From Dermacoccus abyssi (lineage in GTDB: Bacteria > Actinomycetota > Actinomycetes > Actinomycetales > Dermatophilaceae): 64,000 bases of DNA. Shown one piece after another: positions 35,046 to 44,888 of the stretch. The stretch covers positions 62,001 through 126,000 of the forward strand of contig NZ_QWLM01000006.1 of assembly GCF_003515945.1 (NCBI RefSeq), given 5' to 3'. The notes beneath the pieces are model-generated. The model was not told the origin of the DNA, made no database searches, and worked only from the letters and a program-made list of their open reading frames with translations. The position numbers and the translations under genes were made by a program. Each line of letters begins with the position of its first letter. Positions within the stretch are counted from its first letter, which is position 1.

Positions 35046-35795
35046 TCAGCGCATGCGCGCGACGAACTCGCTCATCGTGATCTGCGGGCCGGAGAAGAAC
35101 GGCGTCTCCTCGCGCACGTGACGACGAGCCTCCGTGTACCGCATCTCGCGCATGAGGTCGAGGATGCGGTACATCTCGTCGGCTTCGAAGGCCAGGATCC
35201 ACTCGTAGTCGCCCAAGCCGAACGACGCGATGGTGTTCGCGCGCACGTCCGGGTACTCGCGGGCGGCCATGCCGTGGTCGTGGAGCATCTTCTTGCGCTC
35301 GTCGTCGGGCAGGAGGTACCAGTCGTAGCTGCGCACGAAGGGGTAGACGCAGATGTACTTGCGTGGCGTCTCGTCGGCCATGAACGCCGGGATGTGGCCG
35401 CGGTTGAACTCGGCGACGCGGTGCATGGCGACGTTCGACCAGTAGGGCTCGAGGTGGCGGCCGAGGTCGGTGGCGAGGAAGCCCGAGTAAGCCTTCTGGA
35501 GCTCGTCGATCGACTCGCCGTGCCACCAGATCATCAGGTCGGCCTCGGCGCGGAAGCCGGAGAGGTTGTACGTGCCGCGCACGGTCACGCCCTTGCCCGC
35601 GAGCGAGTCGAGGTACTGGTCTGCCTCACGCGCGATGGCCTCACGGTCGCCGTCGACCTTGTCGACGATGGTGAAGACCGACCACATCGCGTAGATGCGG
35701 GAAGCGTTGATGCGGTCGACCGTGACGTGCTTCGGCTCGGGGCGCGAACTCGTCTTCTCGGGGTTCTGCGGGTTCTCCGGCTGCGGGGTGGTCAC
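35046..35795 (-). CDS. hemQ: Coproheme decarboxylase HemQ (chlorite dismutase family)
   Basis: The 249-residue protein matches the chlorite-dismutase-like HemQ fold: RIYAMWSVFTIVDKV, GTYNLSGFRAEADLMIWW with the catalytic Tyr, and RKYICVYPFVRSYDWYLL with the following His-containing MLHDHGMAAREYPD (proximal ligand region). It decarboxylates coproheme III to haem b, the last step of the actinobacterial coproporphyrin pathway. It lies just after cgoX (47-bp gap) and hemE is nearby. The start is GTG 35795 after AAGGAGA. Confidence 0.93.
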   Translation of the reverse strand: MTTPQPENPQNPEKTSSRPEPKHVTVDRINASRIYAMWSVFTIVDKVDGDREAIAREADQYLDSLAGKGVTVRGTYNLSGFRAEADLMIWWHGESIDELQKAYSGFLATDLGRHLEPYWSNVAMHRVAEFNRGHIPAFMADETPRKYICVYPFVRSYDWYLLPDDERKKMLHDHGMAAREYPDVRANTIASFGLGDYEWILAFEADEMYRILDLMREMRYTEARRHVREETPFFSGPQITMSEFVARMR

Positions 35796-35842
35796 CGTGA
35801 TTCTCCTTCGGGTGCGTGCTTGTTCGGAACAGGTTCGGGGGC

Positions 35843-37288
35843 TCAGGCGAGCGCGTCTTGAGCGGCGAGGTCGTCGAGGACGCGGTCGGCGGCGGCGCGC
35901 GCCGTGGCGACACAGGCGGGGATGCCGACGCCGTCGAGGGCCGCCCCGGCGACGTCGAGGGCGGGCAGCCGCGTGAGGTCGTCACGGATGCGTCGGACAC
36001 GCTCGACGTGGCCGAGGGCGTACTGCGGCAGACCGTTCGCCCAGCGCTGGACGTGGGCGTCGAGCGGGGCGGGAAGGTCGAGACCGGTCGCCTCGCCTAG
36101 GTCGTCCAAGCCGAGGGCAAGGAGTTCGTCGTCGGCATGATCGAGGACGGCCTCGTCGCGATGGCGCCCCATCGACACGCGGACGTAGGCCACGTCCGGC
36201 GCGGCCTCGGCGAGCCACGGCCACTTGACGCTGGAGAAGGTCGAGGCCTTGATCGTGCGTCCGTCCACCGGAGGGACGAGGAAGCCCGTTCCCTCGGGAA
36301 GGCTCGCGTGGACGGAGGCCGGGAAGGCGTAGGTGACGATCGCCATCGTGGCGTACTCGATGCCGCCGAGCGCGTCCGAGGCTTCGGGCGCGATGGCCGC
36401 GAGCAGGCGGGCGGCTGCGGGCGCCGCCGTCGTGACGATGACGCCGTCGGCCTCGTGCGGTTCGGGCAGACCGTCCCGTTCGACTTCGAGGTGCCACGTG
36501 CCGCGATGGCCGAGCGAGCGGCGCAGCTCGGTGACGCGCGCACCGGTGACGACGTCCACGCCGCGATCGGCGAGACCGGCGCGAAGCGCTTCGGGCAGCG
36601 ATCCCATGCCGTCAGTGGGCGCCCCGAACACCTGCCGTGTGTCGTTCGACGAGACCGCCGACGAAGCGGCCCGGGCGGCCTCGGTGAGGCGCCCGCCGTC
36701 GCGCAGGGCCTTGAAGAGCGGAGGCACACAGGCACGGGCCGAGAGCTCGCGGGCGTTGCCTGCATAGACCCCGCCGAGCAGTGGCTCGACCATGCGGTCG
36801 ACGACGGCGGCGCCGAGGGCCTGCTCGACAGCGTCACCGACGCTGATGTCGGCCAGGTCATCTGCGCTGTCACCGGCTTCGGAACGGGGCACCGAGATCT
36901 CGACCGGACGCTCGTCGGCGGCACGAGCCACCTCGTCGTCGGAGAGCAGCCCGCGGGCCGACTCGGGGTCTGACGGAATGCCCATGAGTGTGCCGGCAGG
37001 TAGCGCCTCGAGCGAGCCGCGGGACCACAGGAGGGCCGGGAAACGTTGGGGGTGAACGGCCTCGACGCCGAGCTCGGCGAGCAGGTCGACCACCTCGGGG
37101 CGGCGCCAGAGGGCCGACTCGGCACCGACATCGACGCGGTGCCCGGCGATCTCCTCCTGGCGCAATTTGCCGCCCACGCGCTCGTCGGCTTCGAAGACGG
37201 TGATCTTCCACGAGGGCGCCGTCGTCGCGAGATGCCACGCGGCGACGAGACCGCTCACTCCACCACCGACGATCGCGACCGACTTCAT
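35843..37288 (-). CDS. hemY: Coproporphyrinogen III oxidase (CgoX / HemY type)
   Basis: The 481-residue flavoprotein has the N-terminal FAD motif VGGGVSGLVAAWHL, the GKLRQEEIAGHRVDVGAES segment, PLLGGVYAG (the PLFGG-like motif), and the C-terminal GVGIPACVATARAAADRV FAD loop. In Gram-positive bacteria with HemQ this family oxidises coproporphyrinogen III to coproporphyrin III. It precedes hemQ in the same direction, so the two form an operon. The gene may be called hemY, hemG or cgoX. Confidence 0.92.
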   Translation of the reverse strand: MKSVAIVGGGVSGLVAAWHLATTAPSWKITVFEADERVGGKLRQEEIAGHRVDVGAESALWRRPEVVDLLAELGVEAVHPQRFPALLWSRGSLEALPAGTLMGIPSDPESARGLLSDDEVARAADERPVEISVPRSEAGDSADDLADISVGDAVEQALGAAVVDRMVEPLLGGVYAGNARELSARACVPPLFKALRDGGRLTEAARAASSAVSSNDTRQVFGAPTDGMGSLPEALRAGLADRGVDVVTGARVTELRRSLGHRGTWHLEVERDGLPEPHEADGVIVTTAAPAAARLLAAIAPEASDALGGIEYATMAIVTYAFPASVHASLPEGTGFLVPPVDGRTIKASTFSSVKWPWLAEAAPDVAYVRVSMGRHRDEAVLDHADDELLALGLDDLGEATGLDLPAPLDAHVQRWANGLPQYALGHVERVRRIRDDLTRLPALDVAGAALDGVGIPACVATARAAADRVLDDLAAQDALA

Positions 37289-37406
37289 GCTCCCAGTTTC
37301 CCACTCTCAGCGCGGGTTGGGGTCGCCGGGGCGGCGCGTTGGGGGCAAGTCGTGACGTTGGTCCCGACTCGGGCGGCAGCGACCCACCAGGGAGCGACGG
37401 GTGCGG

Positions 37407-37940
37407 CTACTCCCCCGTACTTCCGTCGACGGCCTGACGCAGGAGGTCGGCGTGACCGTTGTGCCGCGCGTACTCCTCGATCATGTGCACGAGGATCCAC
37501 CGGAGGCTCACTGTTCCTTCGTCCTCCCGAGGGTTGACGGCGAGGGCGTCCAGACCGGCGTCGTGGGCGAGGGCTTCGTCGACGATACGGTCACTGACCG
37601 CGACGGCGTCGTCGAACCACGCCCACAGTTGTTCCTGGGAGTGATCGGCCGCGTGCTCCCACGCCCAGTCCACACCGGCTCCGTGGGAGTGCGCGAGCCA
37701 ATCGGGGCGCTCGATGCCGCCCGCGAAGGTGAGGTTGAACCAACCTGCCTCCACCATCGTGAGGTGCAGCATCAGCCCGGCGAGCGTCATGTCCGTCGGG
37801 GGCAGGGCCCGACGCAACTGCTCGTCGTCGAGGCCGGAGCACTTCCACCGCAGCGTGTCGCGGTGGTGCTCGAGCATCCCGCGCAGCGTGGCGACCTCGT
37901 CGCCCTGCACCGGCGCCCAGCGCCTTTCGTCAGCCGACAT
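37407..37940 (-). CDS. DinB-like (DUF664) four-helix metal-binding protein
   Basis: The 177-residue protein fits the DinB/DUF664 four-helix bundle: LRGMLEHHRDTLRWKCSGLDDEQL, a His-containing LAGLMLHLTMVEAGW, and RWILVHMIEEYARHNGHADLLR with the metal-binding His. Members include thiol S-transferases using mycothiol or bacillithiol. The substrate is unknown. ATG 37940 is preferred; another ATG lies 18 bp upstream. It follows the MocR gene on the same strand with a short gap. Confidence 0.83.
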   Translation of the reverse strand: MSADERRWAPVQGDEVATLRGMLEHHRDTLRWKCSGLDDEQLRRALPPTDMTLAGLMLHLTMVEAGWFNLTFAGGIERPDWLAHSHGAGVDWAWEHAADHSQEQLWAWFDDAVAVSDRIVDEALAHDAGLDALAVNPREDEGTVSLRWILVHMIEEYARHNGHADLLRQAVDGSTGE

Positions 37941-37994
37941 CGCTGAACCACCTGTCATCTCGGGCGCTCCGCTCTCCTCGTCAACGACGTCACC

Positions 37995-39413
37995 CTACGT
38001 GCGGGAGGCGAGCGAGGCGTTGACCTCACCGAGAACGTCTGCGGCGCGCCGCAGATCGTCCTCAGCCAGCGTGAACGGAGTCCGGAGTCGCCCTTCGAGG
38101 CCACGTCCGTCGAGGGAGAACGCACTGCCCGGCGTGAGGGTGAGACCACGCAATGCCGCCCGTCGCACGATCTCGCTCGACTGCGCGCCCGGCAGCCTCC
38201 ACCACAGCGACAGGCCGCCGTCGGGAAGGTCACAACTCCACCCCGGGCAGGCCCGGGCTATGGCGTCGCGCAGGAGAATTCGTCGACCGGCCAGCTCTGC
38301 GCGACGCTCGTCGTCGAGGCCGGATTGATCACGCAGCAGGCCGGCGAGAACGATCTGTTCGAGCACCGGCGCTCCGAGATCGAGCGTCACGCGCGCCGAC
38401 GCGATGGCACCGATGTAGCGGCGCGGCGCGCGCACCCATCCGAGGCGCAGTCCGCCCCAGTACGTCTTGCTCGCCGACCCGACCGTGATGCACTCGGGAG
38501 CAAACGCCGCCATGGGGCGAACGCGCGGCGCCGCGTCGAGCCACAGGTCGGCCAGGGTTTCGTCGACGATGCCGACGATGCCGTGCTTCGCCCACAGACG
38601 CGCGAGGTCATGGCGGTCTTCCTCCCCCATGAACCGGCCCGTCGGGTTGTGAAAGTCCGGGATGACGAGCATGGCCTTCGGCGCCCGGCGCGCGAAGGTT
38701 TCGGCCGTGGCCCGCACATCGAGACGACGCTCGTCGTCCGATTCGACGGCGGGCACGAACCGCGCGCCACGGCTTCGCAGCGACGCAAGCGAGTTCGGGT
38801 AGCCCGACGGCTCGACGGCCACGGCGTCTCCCGGTGAAACCAATGCCAATGCCGTAGCGGCCACACCGGCGAGAGCGCCCGTCGTCACGAGGATCTGATC
38901 GGGCGTCGTCGGCACGCCCCGCGCGGTGTAGCGCTCAGCGAGGGCATCACGGAGGTCGGGCACGCCGTCGCGGAAGTACCCGCCTTCGTGGGTGTAGGCC
39001 GCCAGGTGCCGCGAGGCCTCCGCGAACCGTTCGGCGAGGCCGCCCACTGCGGCTGGAGCCGTGTTGGTGAGGTTGATTCCTCCCTGCGGATCGAACCCGC
39101 CGAGCACGCCGCTCACGGGTTCGCCACCGCCCGAGACGGGGCCACCGGGGATGCGCACGCGCGTTCCGGAGCCGCGGCGGGCTGCGGCGAAGCCACGCTC
39201 GCGCAGCAGTGCGTACGCGTGAGTGACCGTCGTGCGCGACAGGCCGAGCGCCACGGCAGCATCACGCTCGCTCGGCAGGCGGGTGTCATGCGTCAGCCTG
39301 CCGTCGGCCACGAGACGTTCGATGCGGTCGCTCAACCAGGCGTACGCCGAACCTCGCTCGGGCGGTGGGCCGACGAGGCGCGCGAGGGCATTCGCCCCGA
39401 TCCTGCGTTCCAT
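37995..39413 (-). CDS. MocR/PdxR-type GntR-aminotransferase fusion regulator
   Basis: The 472-residue protein has an N-terminal GntR winged helix (YAWLSDRIERLVADGRLTHDTRLPSERDAAVALGLSRTTVTHAY) and a C-terminal class I aminotransferase-like domain with the PLP Lys near VGSASKTYWGGLR. MocR regulators sense PLP or amino acids; a divergent YczE-type membrane gene next to it is a known pairing. It probably regulates itself and yczE. ATG 39413 is used; upstream in-frame residues overlap the promoter. Confidence 0.9.
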   Translation of the reverse strand: MERRIGANALARLVGPPPERGSAYAWLSDRIERLVADGRLTHDTRLPSERDAAVALGLSRTTVTHAYALLRERGFAAARRGSGTRVRIPGGPVSGGGEPVSGVLGGFDPQGGINLTNTAPAAVGGLAERFAEASRHLAAYTHEGGYFRDGVPDLRDALAERYTARGVPTTPDQILVTTGALAGVAATALALVSPGDAVAVEPSGYPNSLASLRSRGARFVPAVESDDERRLDVRATAETFARRAPKAMLVIPDFHNPTGRFMGEEDRHDLARLWAKHGIVGIVDETLADLWLDAAPRVRPMAAFAPECITVGSASKTYWGGLRLGWVRAPRRYIGAIASARVTLDLGAPVLEQIVLAGLLRDQSGLDDERRAELAGRRILLRDAIARACPGWSCDLPDGGLSLWWRLPGAQSSEIVRRAALRGLTLTPGSAFSLDGRGLEGRLRTPFTLAEDDLRRAADVLGEVNASLASRT

Positions 39414-39415
39414 GG

Positions 39416-39455
39416 GGCCACTGTGTTCGAATTGGCTATACAAGACAAGGCCACT
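39416..39455. promoter_or_regulatory. GGCCACT direct repeats in the mocR-yczE promoter gap
   Basis: GGCCACT occurs at 39416-39422 and 39449-39455, 33 bp apart (about three helical turns), around a TATACA -10-like stretch. MocR proteins often bind direct repeats, so this may be the operator. Inference only. Confidence 0.4.
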
Positions 39456-39474
39456 TCTGCTGCACTCTGGTTTC

Positions 39475-40235
39475 ATGAGCACCATGTCGACGGCCCAACC
39501 TCAGCCCGACGCGCCCGCGCGTCCTTCGCGTGGATCGCGCCAGCTGGCCAATCTGACGCCGATGGGTCAACTGCGTGCCGGCAAGCTCGGTCGTCGGCTG
39601 CCGCAACTCTTCATCGGCCTGACGCTCTTCGGCGCCGCGATGGGCCTGTTCGTGCGAGCGAACGTCGGCCTCGAGCCCTGGGGCGTCTTCCACCAGGGCG
39701 CAGCCTGCACACCGGCTGGTCGATGGGCACCGTCACGATCGTCGTGTCGTTCATCGTGCTGCTGCTGTGGATCCCCATGCGTCAGTGGCCCGGGCTCGGC
39801 ACCGTGGCGAACGCGGTGTGGCTCGGTTTCGTGCTCGATGCGACGATGGCGCTCGTCTCCGAGCCGAACTCCATCGTGGCGCGCTCGGCGCTCTTCGCCG
39901 TCGGCCTGCTCGTCAACGCCATCGGCGGCGCGATGTACATCGGAAGCCAACTCGGCCCCGGCCCCCGCGACGGTCTCATGACGGGCCTGCACCGCATCAC
40001 GGGCCTCAGCGTCCGCCTCGTGCGCACGAGCATCGAGGTCGTCGTCCTCACTTCGGGCTGGCTGCTCGGCGGTGGCGTGGGCGTCGGAACGGTGCTCTAT
40101 GCGCTGCTGATCGGCCCGCTCGTGCAGTTCTTCCTCCCGTGGTTCACGGTCGAGTTGGACGGGCACCGAGCCGAGGGTGCCAAAGCGCCTGAGGGCCCGG
40201 GGAAAGAGAACGCCACATACCCCGAGGGTGACTGA
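39475..40235 (+). pseudogene. yczE: YczE/YitT-family membrane protein, interrupted by a one-base frameshift
   Basis: The first frame (ATG 39475) encodes LPQLFIGLTLFGAAMGLFVRANVGLEPWGVFHQG and then loses the family. From about 39705 the next plus frame continues SLHTGWSMGTVTIVVSFIVLLLW and the remaining helices to 40235. The span is two bases over a whole number of codons, so one missing base near 39700 explains it. The rejoined protein would be about 253 residues with five or six helices, the YczE size. It is divergent from mocR, its usual partner. It may be sequencing error or real decay. Confidence 0.82.
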
Positions 40236-40260
40236 GCTTTGCCGAGGCAGCTGAACGGCG

Positions 40261-41694
40261 TCAGGCGTCGGCGACGGGTCGCGAGTCGCCGGCCCTGACG
40301 CCCCGCACGATCGTCAGTCCGAGGACGACGAGACCGGCCGCGAGGAGAGATCCGCCGGCCATCTCCGAATCGAGGGGCGCGAGGAACGCGAGCGCCGCAC
40401 CGAGGAAAAGTGCCCTGCGGGTGCGACGGCGCTCGAGCAGCAACAGCGCTGCGGCCGGCACCACGGCGAGTGCGTACCAGGACTGCACGACCGGGGCGAG
40501 GAGCACCACCGCAGCGAACACCCCGATGCACGTTGCGAGTCCGGCCTTGAGGTCACCCGTGGGCCTGGTGAGCGCCAGGACGATGACCAAGGCGACGGCG
40601 AGCGCCATGCCGAGCGAACGCACGACGGGCACGGCGTACATCTCGAGGCCGCTGCCGGTCTGTGCGAGCAGCCATTCGAGCACGACGCCTACGGCGGTGG
40701 GCGCGGACGCCGGGGTGACGACGACGCCCGGCACGCTGAGCACCTTGACCCATCCGAGCCCGAGCCCGTAGGGAATGCCGCTTGCCGCGACGGTGGCGGC
40801 GGCGATGAGACCACCGGCCGCGAGCCTGACGAATCGTCCGGGTACCCGCACTGCCCCGGGCAAGGAGACGAGAACGACGGGAACGACCGCGACCACGGCC
40901 GTGAACTTCACCGCAGCGGCAAGACCGACGAGCACGACGCCGATCACCCACCGACGTTCGGCGGCGAACACGAACGCCGCGGCCACGAGGCCCATGACGA
41001 GGGCATCGTTGTGCAACCCGCCGACGGCGTGGACGAGGACGAACGGTGACGCGATCGCGAGGGCCGTCGCCCTCGCCGGGTCGATGCCGAGGTGGCGGGC
41101 GAGGCGCGGAACCGCCCACCCAGTGAGGGCGAGCCCGATCAGGGCGGGCACCCGCTGGAGCAACAGCAGGAGCGTGGGATCGCCGAACACCTCGCGCGTC
41201 AGAGCACCCCAGATGATGGGGATCGGCCCGTACGGCGTGGGGGTGTAGCGCCAGATCGGGTCGACCATCGAGGTGAGTAGCTCGGGCATCTCGCCCGGGG
41301 AGATCGTGTACGGGTCACGCCCGGACGCCGCGACGGCGCCCTGGGCCATGTAGCTCCACCCGTCGTGGGAGAAGAGCGGCGGCGCGATGAGCAGGGGCGC
41401 CATCCAGCGCAGAGTCACGCCCCGTACGTGACGGACGCGTTCGTCGGCCGATCCTTCCGCCGGGGTCCGCACGAGGCTCACCCATGCGTGCGTGAGCAAG
41501 GCGACGCCGATCAGCGTGACGACGAGGGCGAGGAAGCGTCCTGGCGCGTTCGTGCCCAACCACTGCAGCGGGGCGACGAGGAAGCGCACCGGGCTCGGAG
41601 GCAGCTCGTTGAGGACGAGCCCCGCGAGGAGCAGGAGCACCGAGCCGCACACACCCCGGCTGACGAGGGTGCCGGGCAACGTCGGAGCACGCAT
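40261..41694 (-). CDS. Polyprenol-phosphomannose-dependent alpha-1,6-mannosyltransferase (MptB-like)
   Basis: The 477-residue protein has about 12 membrane helices and the GT-C periplasmic-loop signature HDGWSYMAQGAVAASGRDPY near residue 105, typical of MptB/MptA-type lipomannan mannosyltransferases. These extend the alpha-1,6-mannan core of lipomannan outside the membrane, using polyprenol-phosphate-mannose. Together with the PIM genes at the left edge it suggests a lipomannan-like glycolipid. It stands immediately downstream of hemE on the same strand (11 bp gap), and is convergent with yczE. Confidence 0.84.
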   Translation of the reverse strand: MRAPTLPGTLVSRGVCGSVLLLLAGLVLNELPPSPVRFLVAPLQWLGTNAPGRFLALVVTLIGVALLTHAWVSLVRTPAEGSADERVRHVRGVTLRWMAPLLIAPPLFSHDGWSYMAQGAVAASGRDPYTISPGEMPELLTSMVDPIWRYTPTPYGPIPIIWGALTREVFGDPTLLLLLQRVPALIGLALTGWAVPRLARHLGIDPARATALAIASPFVLVHAVGGLHNDALVMGLVAAAFVFAAERRWVIGVVLVGLAAAVKFTAVVAVVPVVLVSLPGAVRVPGRFVRLAAGGLIAAATVAASGIPYGLGLGWVKVLSVPGVVVTPASAPTAVGVVLEWLLAQTGSGLEMYAVPVVRSLGMALAVALVIVLALTRPTGDLKAGLATCIGVFAAVVLLAPVVQSWYALAVVPAAALLLLERRRTRRALFLGAALAFLAPLDSEMAGGSLLAAGLVVLGLTIVRGVRAGDSRPVADA

Positions 41695-41705
41695 GTGCCG
41701 GAGCG

Positions 41706-42752
41706 TCAGCGAGCGGAGATCTCGTGAACGCGGGCGACGACGCGCGTGATGACGTCGGGGTCGGTGCTCGGCAGGACGCCGTGGCCGAGGTTGAAGATGT
41801 GGCCCTTCGCGCGACGGCCTGCGGCGACGATCTCGTCGACCTTGGCCTCGAGGGGCTCCCAGGGAGCGAAGAGGAGCGCGGGGTCGAGATTGCCCTGGAG
41901 AGCGTACTGACCGCCGGTGCGTTCGCGGGCGGCGTCGAGGTCGACGCGGAAGTCGACACCGACGACGTCGGCGCCCGCCTCGCCCATGGCGGAGAGCAGT
42001 TCACCGGTACCGACGCCGAAGTGGATCTTCGGCACGTCGAGCCCCTCGACAGCGGCGAGCGCCTGACGTGAGTGCGGCTGGACGAAGCGCAGGTAGTCGG
42101 CAAGCGGGAGGTTGCCGACCCACGAGTCGAACAGCTGGACGGCACTGGCGCCGGCTTCGGCCTGCACGCGCAGGAACGCACCGGAGATTTGGGCGAGACG
42201 AGCGCACAGGTCGTTCCAGAGCTCCGGGTCGCCGTACATGAGCGCCTTGGTGTTCTCGTGGTTCTTCGAGGGCCCGCCCTCGACGAGGTACGAGGCGAGC
42301 GTGAAGGGTGCACCCGCGAAACCGATGAGCGGCGTGCCGCCGAGTTCGGCGGTGAGCAGCTTGACCGATTCGGTGATGTCCGGGACGGCGTCGGGCGTCA
42401 GCTCGGGCAGGCGGTCGAGGTCGGCGCGCGTGCGGATCGGCTGCGCGACGACCGGGCCCACGCCCGCGACGATGTCGAGGTCGACGCCGACAGCTGCGAG
42501 CGGCACGACGATGTCACTGAAGAAGATGGCGGCGTCGACGTGGTGACGACGCACGGGCTGCATCGTGATCTCGGTGACGAGGTCGGGGCGGCGGCACGAC
42601 TCGAGCATCCCGACGCCTTCACGCACCTTGCGGTACTCGGGCAGCGAACGGCCCGCCTGCCGCATGAACCACACGGGCGTGTAGGGCACTTCTTCGCCGC
42701 GGGCAGCCTTGACGAGGACGGAGTTACGCGGGTCGACATTCGTTTCGCTCAC
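41706..42752 (-). CDS. hemE: Uroporphyrinogen decarboxylase
   Basis: The 348-residue TIM-barrel enzyme begins with the signature [16 protein letters not shown] (catalytic Arg residues), [18 protein letters not shown] with the essential Asp, and ends with [16 protein letters not shown]. It decarboxylates uroporphyrinogen III to coproporphyrinogen III. The start is GTG 42752, preceded by AGAGGA. In this genome it is separated from cgoX and hemQ by about 4.4 kb of unrelated genes, whereas many actinobacteria keep them closer. Confidence 0.95.
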   Translation of the reverse strand: MSETNVDPRNSVLVKAARGEEVPYTPVWFMRQAGRSLPEYRKVREGVGMLESCRRPDLVTEITMQPVRRHHVDAAIFFSDIVVPLAAVGVDLDIVAGVGPVVAQPIRTRADLDRLPELTPDAVPDITESVKLLTAELGGTPLIGFAGAPFTLASYLVEGGPSKNHENTKALMYGDPELWNDLCARLAQISGAFLRVQAEAGASAVQLFDSWVGNLPLADYLRFVQPHSRQALAAVEGLDVPKIHFGVGTGELLSAMGEAGADVVGVDFRVDLDAARERTGGQYALQGNLDPALLFAPWEPLEAKVDEIVAAGRRAKGHIFNLGHGVLPSTDPDVITRVVARVHEISAR

Positions 42753-42834
42753 GCTCGAAATCCTCTCATGCGCACCTGGCTTCGGCAGCGGCGAACCACC
42801 CGGAGGACCCCGGTCGATCTGACAGTGTGAAGCC

Positions 42835-43383
42835 ATGGCCTCCCCCGCCGAAACCCTGCACACCGAACGCCTCGTCCTTCGCCGCTTCGCACCCGATGAC
42901 GACGCCGACCTCGAGTTCGCTCTCGAGCTCCATGCGAACCCCGATCTGGCCCGGTTCATCCCGTCGGCCGTTCTCACCACCCGCGAGGACGCGGCCGCGT
43001 GGTTGCGCCGGATCGACGGCAACACCGCCCCGGGACGCGGCTGGTGGTGCGTCGAGGCCGAGGGCGCGCCCGTCGCGGCCATCCTGCTCAAACCGATCCC
43101 TTTCTCCGCCGGGTACACGAACGCGGCGACGGAGGATGTCGAGATCGGGTGGCGCGCCACGAGCACAGCCACCGGTCACGGCTACGTCACGGAAGCGGCC
43201 CGCGCCGTTCTCGACGCGGCGCTGGCCGGTGGCCTCGACCGGGTTGTCGCCGTCACCGACCCGGCCAACGTCGCCTCACGACGGGTGACCGCGCGTATCG
43301 GCATGACGCACCTCGGGCGCACCGAGCGCTACTACGACGCGTCGCTCGAACTGTTCGTCGCGCGCAGCGACCGGTCGGCCTGA
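42835..43383 (+). CDS. GNAT acetyltransferase, RimJ/RimL type
   Basis: The 182-residue protein starts with the RimJ-like [17 protein letters not shown], has [26 protein letters not shown] (acetyl-CoA motif) and ends with [16 protein letters not shown] followed by a Tyr pair. Members N-acetylate small molecules or protein N-termini. The substrate is unknown. It is divergent from hemE and almost touches the convergent EamA gene. Confidence 0.86.
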   Translation: MASPAETLHTERLVLRRFAPDDDADLEFALELHANPDLARFIPSAVLTTREDAAAWLRRIDGNTAPGRGWWCVEAEGAPVAAILLKPIPFSAGYTNAATEDVEIGWRATSTATGHGYVTEAARAVLDAALAGGLDRVVAVTDPANVASRRVTARIGMTHLGRTERYYDASLELFVARSDRSA

Positions 43384-43387
43384 GCCG

Positions 43388-44239
43388 TCAGATCGACACG
43401 AGGCACACGCCCACGACGGTGAGTGCCACACCCGCCAGCTGAACCCCGCGCAGTCGCTCGCCGAGGAAGCCGCGGGCGAGCAGGAGCGTCGCGACCGGGT
43501 AGAGCGAGCCGAGCACGGCGACGATCGAGACCTGCCCCTGGGCTGAAGCGGCGGCGAACAGCAGGTTCGCGACGAGGTCGCCGATGCCGAGCAGCGGCAA
43601 CGCAAGAAGGAGACGAGGCGTCAGAGGTTCGCGGGCCGCGTTCCGTGAACGCAGGACGAGGAACGTGGGGATGAGCAGCGACAGGCTGCCGCACCGCATG
43701 GCGAGCATGGAGCCGGACAGGTCGTGCCGCGCCCCTCCGTCCATGAAGTACAGGGACAGCCCGAACGCGACGGCGGCGATCGCGGCGAGCGTGACCGGCC
43801 TGTGGCCCACCTCATGCGACAGTTCGGGTCCACTTGCGAGCACCGCACCCACGAGGGCGACGACAAGGCCCACCCCGACGATCGTCGTCCACGCGTCGCC
43901 ACGGAGGAGACCGAGCGTGACGGGCACGATGGCACCGAGGGCCGTGATGGGCGAGACGACGCCCATCGTCCCGGTCGACAGCGCCGCGTACAGGCACAGC
44001 AAACCCACGGCGCCACTGAACCCCGCCGCGATGCCCCAGAGCGCCCACGCCGTGACGGGCGAATCCCCGTGCGAGCCCCACAAACTCACGGACAGGAAGA
44101 ACACGAACGCCGCAGCGAGGCCACCGAGCTGAGACAGGGTGACGACCTTGACCGGGTGCATCCGCTTCGTCAGAACGCCTCCGGCGAAGTCTGCGCTACC
44201 CCAGACGGCGGAGGAGAGAAGGGCTAGGAACGTCACCAC
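43388..44239 (-). CDS. EamA/DMT-family transporter
   Basis: The 283-residue protein has ten hydrophobic helices, beginning TFLALLSSAVWGSADFAGGVL (a typical EamA first helix), and a second five-helix half. Members export or import small metabolites; the substrate is unknown. The start is GTG 44239 or 44236. It is convergent with the GNAT gene with only 4 bp between, and divergent from the DUF3000 gene. Confidence 0.84.
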   Translation of the reverse strand: MVTFLALLSSAVWGSADFAGGVLTKRMHPVKVVTLSQLGGLAAAFVFFLSVSLWGSHGDSPVTAWALWGIAAGFSGAVGLLCLYAALSTGTMGVVSPITALGAIVPVTLGLLRGDAWTTIVGVGLVVALVGAVLASGPELSHEVGHRPVTLAAIAAVAFGLSLYFMDGGARHDLSGSMLAMRCGSLSLLIPTFLVLRSRNAAREPLTPRLLLALPLLGIGDLVANLLFAAASAQGQVSIVAVLGSLYPVATLLLARGFLGERLRGVQLAGVALTVVGVCLVSI

Positions 44240-44306
44240 ATGCGCAGGGTAGGACGCGCGGCGTGCCTCCCGTGAATTCGCCCCTTTCCGGCCTAATCTT
44301 CTGGCC

Positions 44307-44888
44307 ATGGGGATGCAGACATTGAAGCGCGACGACGCCGAGCACTTCGCCGACGTGGTCGATGCCGTCAAGGCCGCGCGGGTGCGTCCCGAACTCTCCC
44401 TCACCGAGGTGCCCCCGCCGCGCCGTATTGCTCCCCACGCCGTCGCTTTCTCCGCCGAGGTCGTCGACCCGCGTGACGACGACGCCGTTCTCGGCACCGG
44501 ACGTTTCGTCCTTCTGCACGACCCCGCGGGCCCCGAGGCCTGGCACGGCACCTGGCGCGTCGTGACGTTCGCTCGCGCCGAACTCGAATCCGAGATGGCC
44601 ACAGACCCGGCGCTCGGCGCTGTCGGCTGGTCCTGGCTCGTCGAGTCCCTCAAGGACGCCGGCGCCACGTACACCGCGGAAGCCGGCACCGTCACCCGCG
44701 TCGTCAACGAGAGCTTCGCCGGCCTCGCCGAGCGTCCCTCGAGTGTCGAGCTCGAAGTGCGTGCGTCGTGGACCCCGGATGGCAACGACATCGCCGCCCA
44801 CCTGCAGGGTTGGGCCACGCTCATGTGCACGGTCGCCGGCCTGCCGCCGCTGCCCGAAGGGGTGTCCGCCCTGCCGGGGCGCTTCTGA
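44307..44888 (+). CDS. DUF3000 domain protein
   Basis: The 193-residue protein matches the actinobacterial DUF3000 family: VDAVKAARVRPELSLTEVPPPRRIAPHAVA at the N-terminus, GTGRFVLLHDPAGPEAWHGTWRVVTF, and ELEVRASWTP in the C-terminal half. Function is unknown. It overlaps the RNase D-like gene (TGATG), and the DUF3000-RNase D pairing is common in actinobacteria, suggesting a linked RNA role. Confidence 0.87.
   Translation: MGMQTLKRDDAEHFADVVDAVKAARVRPELSLTEVPPPRRIAPHAVAFSAEVVDPRDDDAVLGTGRFVLLHDPAGPEAWHGTWRVVTFARAELESEMATDPALGAVGWSWLVESLKDAGATYTAEAGTVTRVVNESFAGLAERPSSVELEVRASWTPDGNDIAAHLQGWATLMCTVAGLPPLPEGVSALPGRF

Noticed and set aside
32842-35526. An 894-codon open frame antisense to betT and hemQ
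   Set aside because: It lies opposite a clear BCCT transporter and spans a terminator. Its translation is Arg/His/Asp-rich without motifs.
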